Shown here one piece after another: positions 34,246-42,180 of a stretch of 64,000 nucleotides of DNA. The notes beneath the pieces are model-generated. The model did not search any database. It saw only the letters and a program-made list of their open reading frames with translations, and was not told where the DNA came from. The translations under genes and the position numbers were made by a program. Source of the stretch: Oscillospiraceae bacterium (lineage in GTDB: Bacteria; Bacillota; Clostridia; Oscillospirales; Oscillospiraceae); NCBI GenBank assembly GCA_021203045.1, contig JAJQBY010000136.1, forward strand, positions 19,660 through 83,659, read 5' to 3'. The stretch's first letter is position 1. Every line of letters starts with the position of its first letter.

Positions 34246-34875
34246 ATGCGAATCACAAAAGACGCAGAGGAGCGCAAGAGCGAAATACTGGACATCGCTC
34301 AGCGCCTGTTTCATGAAAAAGGATATGTCCAGACAACCATTGAGGACATTCTGAGGGAAAGCGGTATCGCCAGAGGCACGCTGTACTATCATTTCAAAAG
34401 CAAGGAGGATATCCTTTCCGCCATGATCGACCGGCAGATCGACCGGCTGGAGCAGGAATTTCGCTGTATTGCAGAGGACAGCGCCCTCTCCGCCGTTGAA
34501 AAGCTTGTCCGGGTCATCCAACTGCAATCCCATAGCGGGATGCTGGCAGAGGGCCTGCACGAAAAGGAAAATGCCGAGCTTCATCAAAAGAGCTTTCAGC
34601 GTAGTCTTTTGCGCTATACGCCTGTCCTGACAGAGATCGTAGAGCAGGGAATCGAAAGCGGCGAATTTTCCACGCCCTATCCCAAGGAAAGCGTAGAACT
34701 GCTGTTCTGCGCCTCCCAGCTTCACGACCCCGGCGTATTCTCCTGGCCGCAGGAGGAGCGCCAGCAAAAGAAGAAGGCCTTCTTCTGGATGCTGGAGGTC
34801 ACACTGGGAATTTCCCCGGAGGCAAAGGAACGGCTATACCGTCTCGCCGGTCTTTCTCCGGAACAGGTGGTATGA
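34246..34875 (+). CDS. TetR-family transcriptional regulator
   Basis: A 209-aa repressor. The N-terminal helix-turn-helix region is RKSEILDIAQRLFHEKGYVQ and TTIEDILRESGIARGTLYYHFKSKEDIL, followed by an all-helical ligand domain. The ATG at 34246 follows AAGGAGG; the tracked ORF adds 18 residues that cross the operator. It is four bases upstream of a MATE exporter, which it most likely represses until a substrate binds. Confidence 0.92.
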   Translation: MRITKDAEERKSEILDIAQRLFHEKGYVQTTIEDILRESGIARGTLYYHFKSKEDILSAMIDRQIDRLEQEFRCIAEDSALSAVEKLVRVIQLQSHSGMLAEGLHEKENAELHQKSFQRSLLRYTPVLTEIVEQGIESGEFSTPYPKESVELLFCASQLHDPGVFSWPQEERQQKKKAFFWMLEVTLGISPEAKERLYRLAGLSPEQVV

Positions 34876-34879
34876 ACGG

Positions 34880-36277
34880 ATGCACGAAGCGGAACGAAAT
34901 CCCTTTTTATCCGGTCCCGTTTTCAAGCCCCTGCTGAAATTTATGCTCCCGGTATTGCTGGCTAACCTTTTACAGGCCATGTACAGCGCCGTTGACCTGA
35001 TGGTGATCGGGCGCTTTGCAGCTGCCGATACCCTTCAGCTGGCGAATGCCGCCGTAGGGACCGGCAGCATGATCATGGTCATGGTGACCTTTGTGATCAC
35101 CGGCCTGGCCATGGGCGCCACAGTGGTTCTGGGACAATACATCGGCGCACAGGACCGGGAAAACGCCAGCCGGGTGATCGGCTCGACTATCTGCATTTTT
35201 GTGGTGCTGGCGGCATTACTTACCCTGATTATGGAACTGCTTGCCCCCGCCTTTGCGGCGCGGATGAATGCGCCCTCTGTGGAAATGACCACGCTGTATA
35301 TCCGCATATGCGGCGGTGGTCTGTTTTTTATCACGGCTTATAATGTCATCAGCGGCATTTTCCGGGGCATCGGCAATTCCAGGCTGCCGCTCCTTTTCGT
35401 AGGCATCGCCTGCGTCGTGAATATAGCGCTCGGTCTGATAACTGTTTACGTCCTGCATTGGGACGTGGCCGGCGTCGCCGTTTCCACCATCACCGCCCAG
35501 GCGGTTTCGGTCCTGCACTCCCTTTTGGTCATTAAAAGAACGGCCCTGCCCTTTGACGTGTCTCCAAGACTCATCCGGTTCCACAGGGGCTTGACCGGAA
35601 AAATCCTGAAGGCCGGCGTTCCCCTGGCGTTTCTGGATCTGCTGACGAACCTTTCCTTCGTCGTCATCAACTCTGTGGCAAATCAGCTCGGCCCCGATGC
35701 CGCCGCCTGGGCGGGTATCGCCTCCGGCTATTCTGTGGATAATAAGCTGACCACCTTTACTATGATCATTCCCACCGCATTCCTTCAGTCCATGGCCGTT
35801 TTCACGGCTCAGAATGTTGGGGCCGGAAACCGCGACCGCATCCAAAAGGGGCTGCGCTATATACTGATAACCGCCGTTGGCGTGGGCATTTTACTGGCGC
35901 TTCTTTGTGAATTCGGCGGGGCTGCCATGGCCTCCGTCTTCACGGACGACGCCGAAACCATCTATTATGCGGCACAGTACCTGAAGGGATATGCGGCCGA
36001 CTGCCTTATCTGCGCCACCATGCTCACCCTTCTCGGCTACTTCAACGGCTGCGGCCACTCCACCTTCGTTCTGGTGCAGGGTCTGATCGGCTCCTTTGTC
36101 GTCAGAATCCCCATCGTCCTGCTGCTACAAAATTATGAGCAGGTCAATCTGGCCCATCTGGGGCTGGGCTGCTCCTCTGCAACGATCGCCTCTCTGCTTA
36201 TCTGCATTGGATATTACATCGTCAAAACGAAACGGGGTACAATGCTTCCCCCTTCCCTTCATACGGATACGGCCTGA
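34880..36277 (+). CDS. MATE-family efflux protein under TetR control
   Basis: A 465-aa exporter with 12 predicted helices. The N-terminal PVLLANLLQAMYSAVDLMVIGRFA and mid-protein SGIFRGIGNSRLPLL are typical MATE motifs. It is complete, unlike the tracked version of the MATE gene at 25.8 kb, from which it differs in sequence. It is co-transcribed with the TetR gene and followed by a good terminator. The substrate is unknown; drug or metabolite export is inferred. Confidence 0.93.
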   Translation: MHEAERNPFLSGPVFKPLLKFMLPVLLANLLQAMYSAVDLMVIGRFAAADTLQLANAAVGTGSMIMVMVTFVITGLAMGATVVLGQYIGAQDRENASRVIGSTICIFVVLAALLTLIMELLAPAFAARMNAPSVEMTTLYIRICGGGLFFITAYNVISGIFRGIGNSRLPLLFVGIACVVNIALGLITVYVLHWDVAGVAVSTITAQAVSVLHSLLVIKRTALPFDVSPRLIRFHRGLTGKILKAGVPLAFLDLLTNLSFVVINSVANQLGPDAAAWAGIASGYSVDNKLTTFTMIIPTAFLQSMAVFTAQNVGAGNRDRIQKGLRYILITAVGVGILLALLCEFGGAAMASVFTDDAETIYYAAQYLKGYAADCLICATMLTLLGYFNGCGHSTFVLVQGLIGSFVVRIPIVLLLQNYEQVNLAHLGLGCSSATIASLLICIGYYIVKTKRGTMLPPSLHTDTA

Positions 36278-36293
36278 CCGCCGCAAGCGCCAG

Positions 36294-36323
36294 GAACGGA
36301 GACGCCAGTCTCCGTTCTTTTTT
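36294..36323 (+). terminator. Terminator after the TetR-linked MATE gene
   Basis: Stem GAACGGAGAC/GTCTCCGTTC with loop GCCA is followed by TTTTTT. Confidence 0.88.
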
Positions 36324-36338
36324 GTCCTTCATTCCCAA

Positions 36339-36354
36339 TGTTTCACGTGAAACA
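36339..36354. promoter_or_regulatory. parS: parS site 1
   Basis: TGTTTCACGTGAAACA is the exact 16-bp consensus parS bound by Spo0J/ParB. It is embedded in a longer 20-bp palindrome. Confidence 0.95.
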
Positions 36355-36385
36355 TTTTAAAATTCCTATAGGCCCTTCGACAGAA

Positions 36386-36401
36386 TGTTTCACGTGAAAC
36401 A
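36386..36401. promoter_or_regulatory. parS: parS site 2
   Basis: A second exact copy of TGTTTCACGTGAAACA, 47 bp from the first. Its last base directly abuts the -35 of the parA promoter. Confidence 0.95.
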
Positions 36402-36429
36402 TTGAAATTCACAAATAGTCTGCTATAAT
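36402..36429 (+). promoter_or_regulatory. parA promoter adjoining parS
   Basis: TTGAAA (36402-36407), a 16-bp spacer and TATAAT (36424-36429). ParB loaded on parS site 2 would touch the -35, so autoregulation of parAB is likely. Confidence 0.6.
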
Positions 36430-36465
36430 AGGAGAGCATCAAAAAAACAAGGAGGCGCATACTGT

Positions 36466-37233
36466 ATGGCCCGCATCGTATGTATCGCAAACCAAAAAGG
36501 CGGTGTAGGAAAAACCACCACCGCCGTAAATTTGTGCGCCGCCATCCGGGAGAAACGGCGGAACGTCCTGCTGATCGACTCGGACCCCCAGGGCAACGCC
36601 ACCACCGGCCTGGGCGTAGACAAGCAGGAGGGGGCCACGCTTTACGATGTGCTCATCCGGGGCGTTCCTGTTCAGGAGGCCATACGCCAGACGCCATACG
36701 GAGACGTGCTGCCCGCCAACCTGAATCTATCCGGCGCATCGGTAGAGCTGGTGGACGCGCCGGACCGGGAGAAAATTCTGAAAAAGGCCCTGGCCCCGGT
36801 AGGCGACAAATACGAATACATATTGATCGACTGTCCCCCTTCCCTGGGGCTTCTGACGCTGAACGCCCTGGTAGCGGCGGACGGGGTGCTTATCCCGGTC
36901 CAGTGCGAATTTTACGCCATGGAGGGTCTGACCGATCTGATCACCTCCATGCGGCTGACAAAGCGGAGCTTCAATCCGGAGCTGAAGATCGAGGGCATCG
37001 TGCTGACCATGTACGACAAGCGCCTTTCCTTCTCCAGCCAGGTGGCAAAGGAAGTGAAAAACTATTTCGGCAAGGCCGTTTTCAAGACCGTAATCCCCCG
37101 GAACGTCCGCATCGCAGAGGCGCCGAGCCACGGGAAGCCTGTGGTCGCCTATAACCGGATGTCCAAGGGCGCCACGGCCTATGACTGCCTGGCCATCGAA
37201 TTTTTCAAGCATATCCATGTAACAGATCTATAA
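36466..37233 (+). CDS. parA: Chromosome partitioning ATPase ParA/Soj
   Basis: Deviant Walker-A ATPase that drives origin segregation and modulates DnaA. The Walker A is NQKGGVGKTTTAVNL, the A' motif LLIDSDPQGNATTGLG, and Walker B ILIDCPPSLGLLTLNAL. The 255-aa length is typical of chromosomal Soj. It is followed by parB after 12 bp and preceded by two parS sites. Its position about 17 kb from dnaA fits an origin-proximal locus. Confidence 0.96.
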   Translation: MARIVCIANQKGGVGKTTTAVNLCAAIREKRRNVLLIDSDPQGNATTGLGVDKQEGATLYDVLIRGVPVQEAIRQTPYGDVLPANLNLSGASVELVDAPDREKILKKALAPVGDKYEYILIDCPPSLGLLTLNALVAADGVLIPVQCEFYAMEGLTDLITSMRLTKRSFNPELKIEGIVLTMYDKRLSFSSQVAKEVKNYFGKAVFKTVIPRNVRIAEAPSHGKPVVAYNRMSKGATAYDCLAIEFFKHIHVTDL

Positions 37234-37245
37234 GGGAGGAAAAGC

Positions 37246-38124
37246 ATGGCAACCAAGAAGGGACTGGGAACTGGCCTGGGGGCATTATTCGGAGACGATC
37301 CGGCCCTGTCTCCGGCGGACACGCTGCCCATCAGCCGGGTAGAGCCCCGCAGCGGACAGCCCCGGACCAATTTTGACGAACCGGCGCTCCAGGAGCTGGC
37401 AGATTCCATCGGACAGCACGGCCTGCTCCAGCCCATCACTGTGAGACGGCTGGACGGAGGCTATTATCAGATCATCGCCGGAGAACGGCGGTGGCGGGCC
37501 GCCCGGATGGCAGGCCTTACGGAAATACCTGTGCGCATCATCGAGGCCGACGACCGGAAGGCGCAGGAGCTGGCGCTTGTGGAAAACCTGCAGCGGGAAG
37601 ACCTGAACCCCATGGAGGAGGCCCGGGGCTATCGGGCGCTGATGGATGATTTCGGCCTGACCCAGGAGCTGGTCAGCCAGCAGGTGGGAAAAAGCCGCCC
37701 CACGGTGGCAAACGCCCTCCGGCTGCTGTCGCTTCCCAAGGAGCTGATCGAGCTGGTGGAAAAGGGACAGCTCACCACCGGACACGCCCGGGCGCTGCTG
37801 CCCATAGGAGACAAGGCCGTTCAGCTGGAGGCCGCCAGGCAGGTGGTGGAAAAGGAGCTTTCCGTCCGGCAGACGGAGGCGCTGGCCGCCGCCCTGATGA
37901 AAAAATCGAAGGAACCGGAGGCGAAAAAGGCCCCAGAGGTAGACTATGCCGCCCATGTCAGCGCCCAGCTGGGGCAGGCTCTGGGCCGGAAGGTGCATAT
38001 CGTAGACGGCCGGAAAAAGGGCCGCATAGAACTGGAATATTACGGGGCCGACGACCGGGAGGCCCTGCTGGCAGCGCTTTTCACACTGCAAGAAATGAAC
38101 AGAGGAGAAAAAGACAATGCTTGA
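37246..38124 (+). CDS. parB: Chromosome partitioning protein ParB/Spo0J
   Basis: CTP-dependent DNA clamp that loads at parS, spreads, and recruits condensin. The CTPase motif is IIAGERRWRAARMAG, with VENLQREDLNPMEEA next to it. The parS-binding helix-turn-helix is LTQELVSQQVGKSRPTVANALRLL. The N-terminus KGLGTGLGALFGDD is the ParA-contacting segment. The 292-aa length is typical. Its stop overlaps the serS start by 8 bp. Confidence 0.96.
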   Translation: MATKKGLGTGLGALFGDDPALSPADTLPISRVEPRSGQPRTNFDEPALQELADSIGQHGLLQPITVRRLDGGYYQIIAGERRWRAARMAGLTEIPVRIIEADDRKAQELALVENLQREDLNPMEEARGYRALMDDFGLTQELVSQQVGKSRPTVANALRLLSLPKELIELVEKGQLTTGHARALLPIGDKAVQLEAARQVVEKELSVRQTEALAAALMKKSKEPEAKKAPEVDYAAHVSAQLGQALGRKVHIVDGRKKGRIELEYYGADDREALLAALFTLQEMNRGEKDNA

Positions 38125-39421
38125 TATCAAATTTGTGCGGGAAAATCCCGAGGCAGTCAAGGAAAACATACGGAAAAAATTCCAGGAGCAGAAGCTGCCC
38201 CTGGTGGATGAGGTCATCGACCTGGACGCCCGCCTGCGGGCCGCCAAGACAGAGGCCAACGAGCTGCGGGCCAATCGGAACGCTCTTTCCAAGCAGATCG
38301 GCATGCTGATGGGCCAGGCGAAGAAGGACCCCTCCAAAAAGGAGGAGGCGGAAGCGGTAAAGGCGCAGGTGGCTGCCCAGGCCGCCCGTCTGGCGGAGCT
38401 GGAAAAGCTGGAGCCGGAGCTGGAGGAGCAGCTTCGGGAGCGTATGCTGGTTATCCCCAACATGATCGACCCTTCAGTCCCCATCGGCCCGGACGACACC
38501 CATAACGTGGAGCTGGCCCGGTTTGGGGAGCCCACCGTCCCGGACTTTGAAATACCCTATCACGCTCAGATCATGGAAAGCTTCAACGGTCTGGACCTGG
38601 ACGCCGCCCGCCGGGTGGCCGGCAACGGCTTTTATTATCTCAAGGGAGATATTGCCCGGCTCCATTCCGCCGTATTGGCCTACGCCCGGGATTTCATGAT
38701 CGACAGAGGCTTTGTCTATCACATCCCGCCCTATATGATCCGCTCCAGCGTAGTCACCGGCGTCATGTCCTTTGCGGAGATGGACGCCATGATGTATAAG
38801 ATCGAGGGCGAGGACCTGTACCTGATCGGCACCTCCGAGCACTCTATGATCGGCTCCTTTATCGACCAGATTTTGGATGAATCCACCCTTCCCATCACCT
38901 ATACCAGCTATTCCCCCTGCTTCCGCAAGGAAAAGGGCGCCCACGGCATCGAGGAACGGGGCGTTTACCGCATCCACCAGTTTGAAAAGCAGGAGATGAT
39001 CGTGGTCTGCAAGCCGGAGGACAGCATGGCCTGGTATGAGAAAATGTGGCGCTACTCTGTGGAGCTGTTCCGCACCCTGGACATCCCCGTCCGTCAGCTG
39101 GAATGCTGCTCCGGCGATCTGGCCGACCTGAAGGTGAAAAGCTGCGATATCGAGGCCTGGAGCCCCCGGCAGCAGAAGTATTTTGAGGTCTGCTCCTGCT
39201 CCAATCTGGGCGACGCCCAGGCCCGCCGCCTGAAGATCCGCGTCCGCGGCGCAGACGGCAAGCTCTATCTGGCCCACACCCTGAACAACACCGTGGTGGC
39301 TCCACCCCGTATGCTCATCGCCTTCCTGGAAAACAATCTCCAAGCCGATGGCACCGTGGTCATCCCCGCCGCCCTTCAGCCTTATATGGGAGGCAAGACG
39401 GTCCTTGTTCCGGAAAAATAA
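38117..39421 (+). CDS. serS: Seryl-tRNA synthetase
   Basis: Class II synthetase charging tRNA-Ser and tRNA-Sec. The N-terminal two-helix coiled-coil arm covers residues ~25-110. Motif 2 is SPCFRKEKGAHGIEERGVYRIHQFEK, and the serine-binding loop is LYLIGTSEHSMIGSF, where many bacterial enzymes have TAEVP. Motif 3 is HTLNNTVVAPPRMLIAFLENN. The 434-aa length is typical. It overlaps parB by 8 bp and so is coupled to the partition operon. No T-box leader is present. Confidence 0.96.
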   Translation: MLDIKFVRENPEAVKENIRKKFQEQKLPLVDEVIDLDARLRAAKTEANELRANRNALSKQIGMLMGQAKKDPSKKEEAEAVKAQVAAQAARLAELEKLEPELEEQLRERMLVIPNMIDPSVPIGPDDTHNVELARFGEPTVPDFEIPYHAQIMESFNGLDLDAARRVAGNGFYYLKGDIARLHSAVLAYARDFMIDRGFVYHIPPYMIRSSVVTGVMSFAEMDAMMYKIEGEDLYLIGTSEHSMIGSFIDQILDESTLPITYTSYSPCFRKEKGAHGIEERGVYRIHQFEKQEMIVVCKPEDSMAWYEKMWRYSVELFRTLDIPVRQLECCSGDLADLKVKSCDIEAWSPRQQKYFEVCSCSNLGDAQARRLKIRVRGADGKLYLAHTLNNTVVAPPRMLIAFLENNLQADGTVVIPAALQPYMGGKTVLVPEK

Positions 39422-39437
39422 GCTTAAATATGCTCAA

Positions 39438-39472
39438 CAGCGCCGGTGTTTTTCCACCGGCGCTGCTTTTTT
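39438..39472 (+). terminator. Terminator after serS
   Basis: An 11-bp perfect stem CAGCGCCGGTG/CACCGGCGCTG with a 6-base loop is followed by CTTTTTT. Confidence 0.92.
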
Positions 39473-39488
39473 GTTGAAAAGCTTTTGG

Positions 39489-39698
39489 GCCTTTTAATAA
39501 AGGCGAATGCTTTATTTCTAAAAAAACTCGCAGAGCTTGCGCCCGCAGGCGCAAATAAAGTTTAATCATTTTTCCCGGCGGCGTGTACGTCGGGAAAGAT
39601 TCCTCTCGGCCAGAGAGTGTGCGTGGTGGCCGCCATTGGCGGACGCCGCGTGCGCAGGTCAGGCCGTTGCCTTTTCATCTGCGATTTCATCGCAGATG
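39489..39698. repeat. Chain of hairpins in the serS-argF spacer
   Basis: Six short inverted repeats lie in tandem: GCCTTT/AAAGGC (39489-39504), TTGCGCC/GGCGCAA (39537-39554), TTTCCCGGCG/CGTCGGGAAA (39571-39597), CTCTC/GAGAG (39603-39617), CCGCC/GGCGG (39630-39642) and CATCTGCGA/TCGCAGATG (39676-39698). None has a good adjacent T-run, though a T7 lies nearby when read from argF. It could be a structured 3' region of argF or an intergenic repeat element. No ORF is supported. Confidence 0.5.
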
Positions 39699-39702
39699 AG
39701 TA

Positions 39703-40695
39703 TTACCGCCCGATGCAGCCCACGAGGGCCGCCTTGATGGTATGCAGCCGGTTCTCGGCCTGGTCGAAGACCTTGCTGGCACGGCTGCGGAACACCTCGT
39801 CCGTGACCTCCCGGATATCATAGCCCAGAGCCATCTGCTCCTTGGCCATAGTGGTCTCAAAGTCATGGAAGGAGGGCAGGCAGTGGAGGAAGATGCAGTC
39901 CGGATTTTCCGTGGCCGTCATGACCTGCTCCGTCACCCGGTAGGGGGTCAGCAGGGCCACCCGCTGAGGGATAAGCGCTTCCTCGCCCATAGAGGCCCAT
40001 ATGTCCGTATAGACCGCGTCCGCGCCCCTGATGTCCTTCAGATCGCTGGTGAACAGGATGTTCGCCCCGGTCTGACCGCCCAGCTCCCGGCAGTAGTCCA
40101 TAACCTCCTGAGCCGGCGCAAGCTCCTCAGGCCCCCAGCCCACATAGTCCACGCCAAGCTTCGCGCAGACATACATCAGCGCATAGGCCATATTGTTCCG
40201 GGTATCCCCGCAGAACACCAGCTTGCACCGGTGCAGGGGCTTGGCCGCATTCTCCTCCAGGGTCATCATGTCCGCCAGCGCCTGGGTGGGATGGTCGATG
40301 TCCATCAGGCCATTGAATACCGGCACGCCGGAATAGCGGGCAAGGCTCTCCACCAGAGACTGTTCATAGCCCCGGTACTCGATGCCGTCAAAAAACCGGC
40401 CCAGCACCCTGGCCGTATCCTCGATAGACTCCTTTTTTCCCATCTGCGAGCTTTTCATATCCAGATAGGTCACGCCGGCCCCCTCATCCCGGGCCGCCAC
40501 CTCAAAGGAGCAGCGGGTGCGGGTAGAGGTCTTTTCAAACAGCAGCACAATATTCTTGCCCCGCAGGGTATCCCCCAGAATACCGCTGCGCTTTTTTTGC
40601 TTCAGATCATGCGCCAGGTCCAAAAAATACCGTATCTCCTCCGGAGAGAAGTCCTTCAGCGTCAAAAACGAACGTCCCTTTACGTTCACAGCCAT
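39703..40695 (-). CDS. argF: Ornithine carbamoyltransferase
   Basis: Forms citrulline from ornithine and carbamoyl phosphate (biosynthetic ArgF) or runs in reverse in the arginine deiminase pathway (ArcB). The carbamoyl-phosphate loop is FEKTSTRTRCSFE, HPTQALADMMT follows, and the ornithine/catalytic Cys motif is FLHCLPSFHD. The 330-aa start at 40695 (MAVNVKGRSF) has AGGAGG upstream; the longer ORF adds 25 unsupported residues. No other arg or arc gene is nearby, so anabolic or catabolic use cannot be settled. It lies 55 bp after the degenerate alcohol dehydrogenase gene. Confidence 0.93.
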   Translation of the reverse strand: MAVNVKGRSFLTLKDFSPEEIRYFLDLAHDLKQKKRSGILGDTLRGKNIVLLFEKTSTRTRCSFEVAARDEGAGVTYLDMKSSQMGKKESIEDTARVLGRFFDGIEYRGYEQSLVESLARYSGVPVFNGLMDIDHPTQALADMMTLEENAAKPLHRCKLVFCGDTRNNMAYALMYVCAKLGVDYVGWGPEELAPAQEVMDYCRELGGQTGANILFTSDLKDIRGADAVYTDIWASMGEEALIPQRVALLTPYRVTEQVMTATENPDCIFLHCLPSFHDFETTMAKEQMALGYDIREVTDEVFRSRASKVFDQAENRLHTIKAALVGCIGR

Positions 40696-40750
40696 CTTAT
40701 CTGTCCTCCTGAATTTCCAATTTATCCCATTTTTTACAATCGTCCTGCTA

Positions 40751-41944
40751 TCAAAGAGAAAGCACGACATCCATACATTTTTTTGCCGTCCATACCATAG
40801 GGCAGGCGCACTGGGGATTGGCCTCCGCCGCCGCCAGGTCCGCTATCTCCTCCGCCATGATGCCGGACATGTTTTCCAGTCCATCCGGCAGGCCAAGACG
40901 GAAGGCCATGCCCCGGATGCGGTCGATCAGCGCCGCCGCCCGCTCTGCACGGGTACCCTCGGTCTTCAGGCCGGACTGCTCAGCCAGCGCCGCCAGGCGC
41001 TCCTGGGCAGAAATTCCATATTTTTCCAAAACCGCGGGTAGCACCAGTCCGCTGGCCAGGCCCATCTGCATGCCGGTAACCACCTGGATCGCCCGGCTGA
41101 TGGCTCTTGCATAGCCGTAGCCCGCGCGGGAGGCGGCCTGTCCCGCCAGGCGGGAGGCCTTCAGCAGGTTTTCCCTGTCCTGGGCGGCGGCGCCGCTGTT
41201 CCAATAGGGCTCCAGGCTCTGGAAAAACAGCTCCACCGCCTGGGCCGCCGCTCGTCTGGATTTATCGTCTCCCGCATTGGAGATAAACGCCTCCACCGCA
41301 AGGCACAGCCCGTTCATGCCCCGGCTGGCCGCAAGCTCCCGCGGCACATCCTCTATCAGCGCCGGGTCCAGCACCGCCACTGCCGGAATCAGACACGGGT
41401 CCTGTACCAGAAAGCGGTTGCCCCGTCCATCCGCCACCATGGCGGCGGCCAGTGCCTCCGCCCCGCTGCCGGCGGCGGTGGGAATAGCGATCACCGGGGG
41501 CGTACGCCGCCGGCCGATCCTGTTCCGGCCCACCATGCCCATGATCGTCCGCCCCCGGCGGACGCAGCGGGCGGCGGCCAGCTTGGCTATGTCTATCACC
41601 GGCCCGTCTCCCAGGACGATGAAGCTGTCGCACTCCTCTCCCAGCCAGGACAGGCGGATGTTCTCCCCATCGTCCGCCGTGGGCGGGTCGGACAGCGCAT
41701 CCCACTGGGTGAAGACGATATCGCTCTCCGAAAGGCTTTGCAGCAGGCGATCCGCCGCCTGCTCCTGGCCCGCGCCTAAGATGACCATGGGCTTTTTCAG
41801 CCGCCGGTCACGCAAAAGCTGCCCTACGCGGTAAATGGCCCCCGGTCCCGCTTCCGTCTCCTGCTTTCTCAGCGGACGCATACGGCTGCCCAGTTTATAT
41901 ATCCCCTGGCATATCCTGCATCGGGCTGTTGTCAGCAAACTCAT
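40751..41944 (-). CDS. Iron-alcohol-dehydrogenase-like protein lacking metal ligands
   Basis: A 397-aa homologue of group III (Fe-dependent) alcohol dehydrogenases. The fold markers remain: LGDGPVIDIAKLAA for the nucleotide loop, IPTAAGSGAEALAAA and LDPALIEDVP. The metal-binding positions are changed: the usual DALTH reads NGLCL, the later His-rich helix reads AGYGYARAISRAI, and PHG reads QMG. All expected Asp/His ligands are therefore absent. The N-terminus has two extra cysteines (CRIC). It is probably catalytically inactive, or works without the metal. No frameshift is seen, so it is maintained as an open frame. It may be transcribed with argF. Confidence 0.8.
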   Translation of the reverse strand: MSLLTTARCRICQGIYKLGSRMRPLRKQETEAGPGAIYRVGQLLRDRRLKKPMVILGAGQEQAADRLLQSLSESDIVFTQWDALSDPPTADDGENIRLSWLGEECDSFIVLGDGPVIDIAKLAAARCVRRGRTIMGMVGRNRIGRRRTPPVIAIPTAAGSGAEALAAAMVADGRGNRFLVQDPCLIPAVAVLDPALIEDVPRELAASRGMNGLCLAVEAFISNAGDDKSRRAAAQAVELFFQSLEPYWNSGAAAQDRENLLKASRLAGQAASRAGYGYARAISRAIQVVTGMQMGLASGLVLPAVLEKYGISAQERLAALAEQSGLKTEGTRAERAAALIDRIRGMAFRLGLPDGLENMSGIMAEEIADLAAAEANPQCACPMVWTAKKCMDVVLSL

Positions 41945-41976
41945 GTTTCATTCCCCGTCTCTGCTCAAATCGGCAT

Positions 41977-42004
41977 ATTATATATCTATTATATATTATC
42001 ACAA
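41977..42004 (-). promoter_or_regulatory. Possible promoter for the ADH-like gene
   Basis: On the minus strand TTGTGA (41999-42004), a 16-bp spacer and TATAAT (41977-41982). The surrounding DNA is very AT-rich, with overlapping TATAAT copies. Confidence 0.5.
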
Positions 42005-42094
42005 AACGCGAATAAAAAAAGACTTTCTTCCGCTCTTTCCGCAATCTGCCTATTTTTATACGCTATACGCTCGTTCATCCCACTTAATAACAGA

Positions 42095-42128
42095 AACCCT
42101 CCTGAAGCCCATAGGCTCCAGGGGGGTT
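42095..42128 (-). terminator. Terminator after the BspA-like gene
   Basis: Read on the minus strand, AACCCcCCTGgAGCC pairs with GGCTtCAGGaGGGTT across a short loop. Only TTT follows, so it is of moderate strength. Confidence 0.6.
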
Positions 42129-42180
42129 ATAAGGTCAGGGCGCACCGGATGCAGAAGCGTCCCCCCGATAAAATCTCGGT

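Noticed and set aside
36339-36401. Two-copy direct repeat as a CRISPR or att site
   Set aside because: Both copies are perfect parS palindromes immediately before parAB, which fully explains them.
39422-39702. tRNA or known structured RNA in the serS-argF spacer
   Set aside because: Hairpins are present, but no cloverleaf, CCA end or T-loop sequence could be found.
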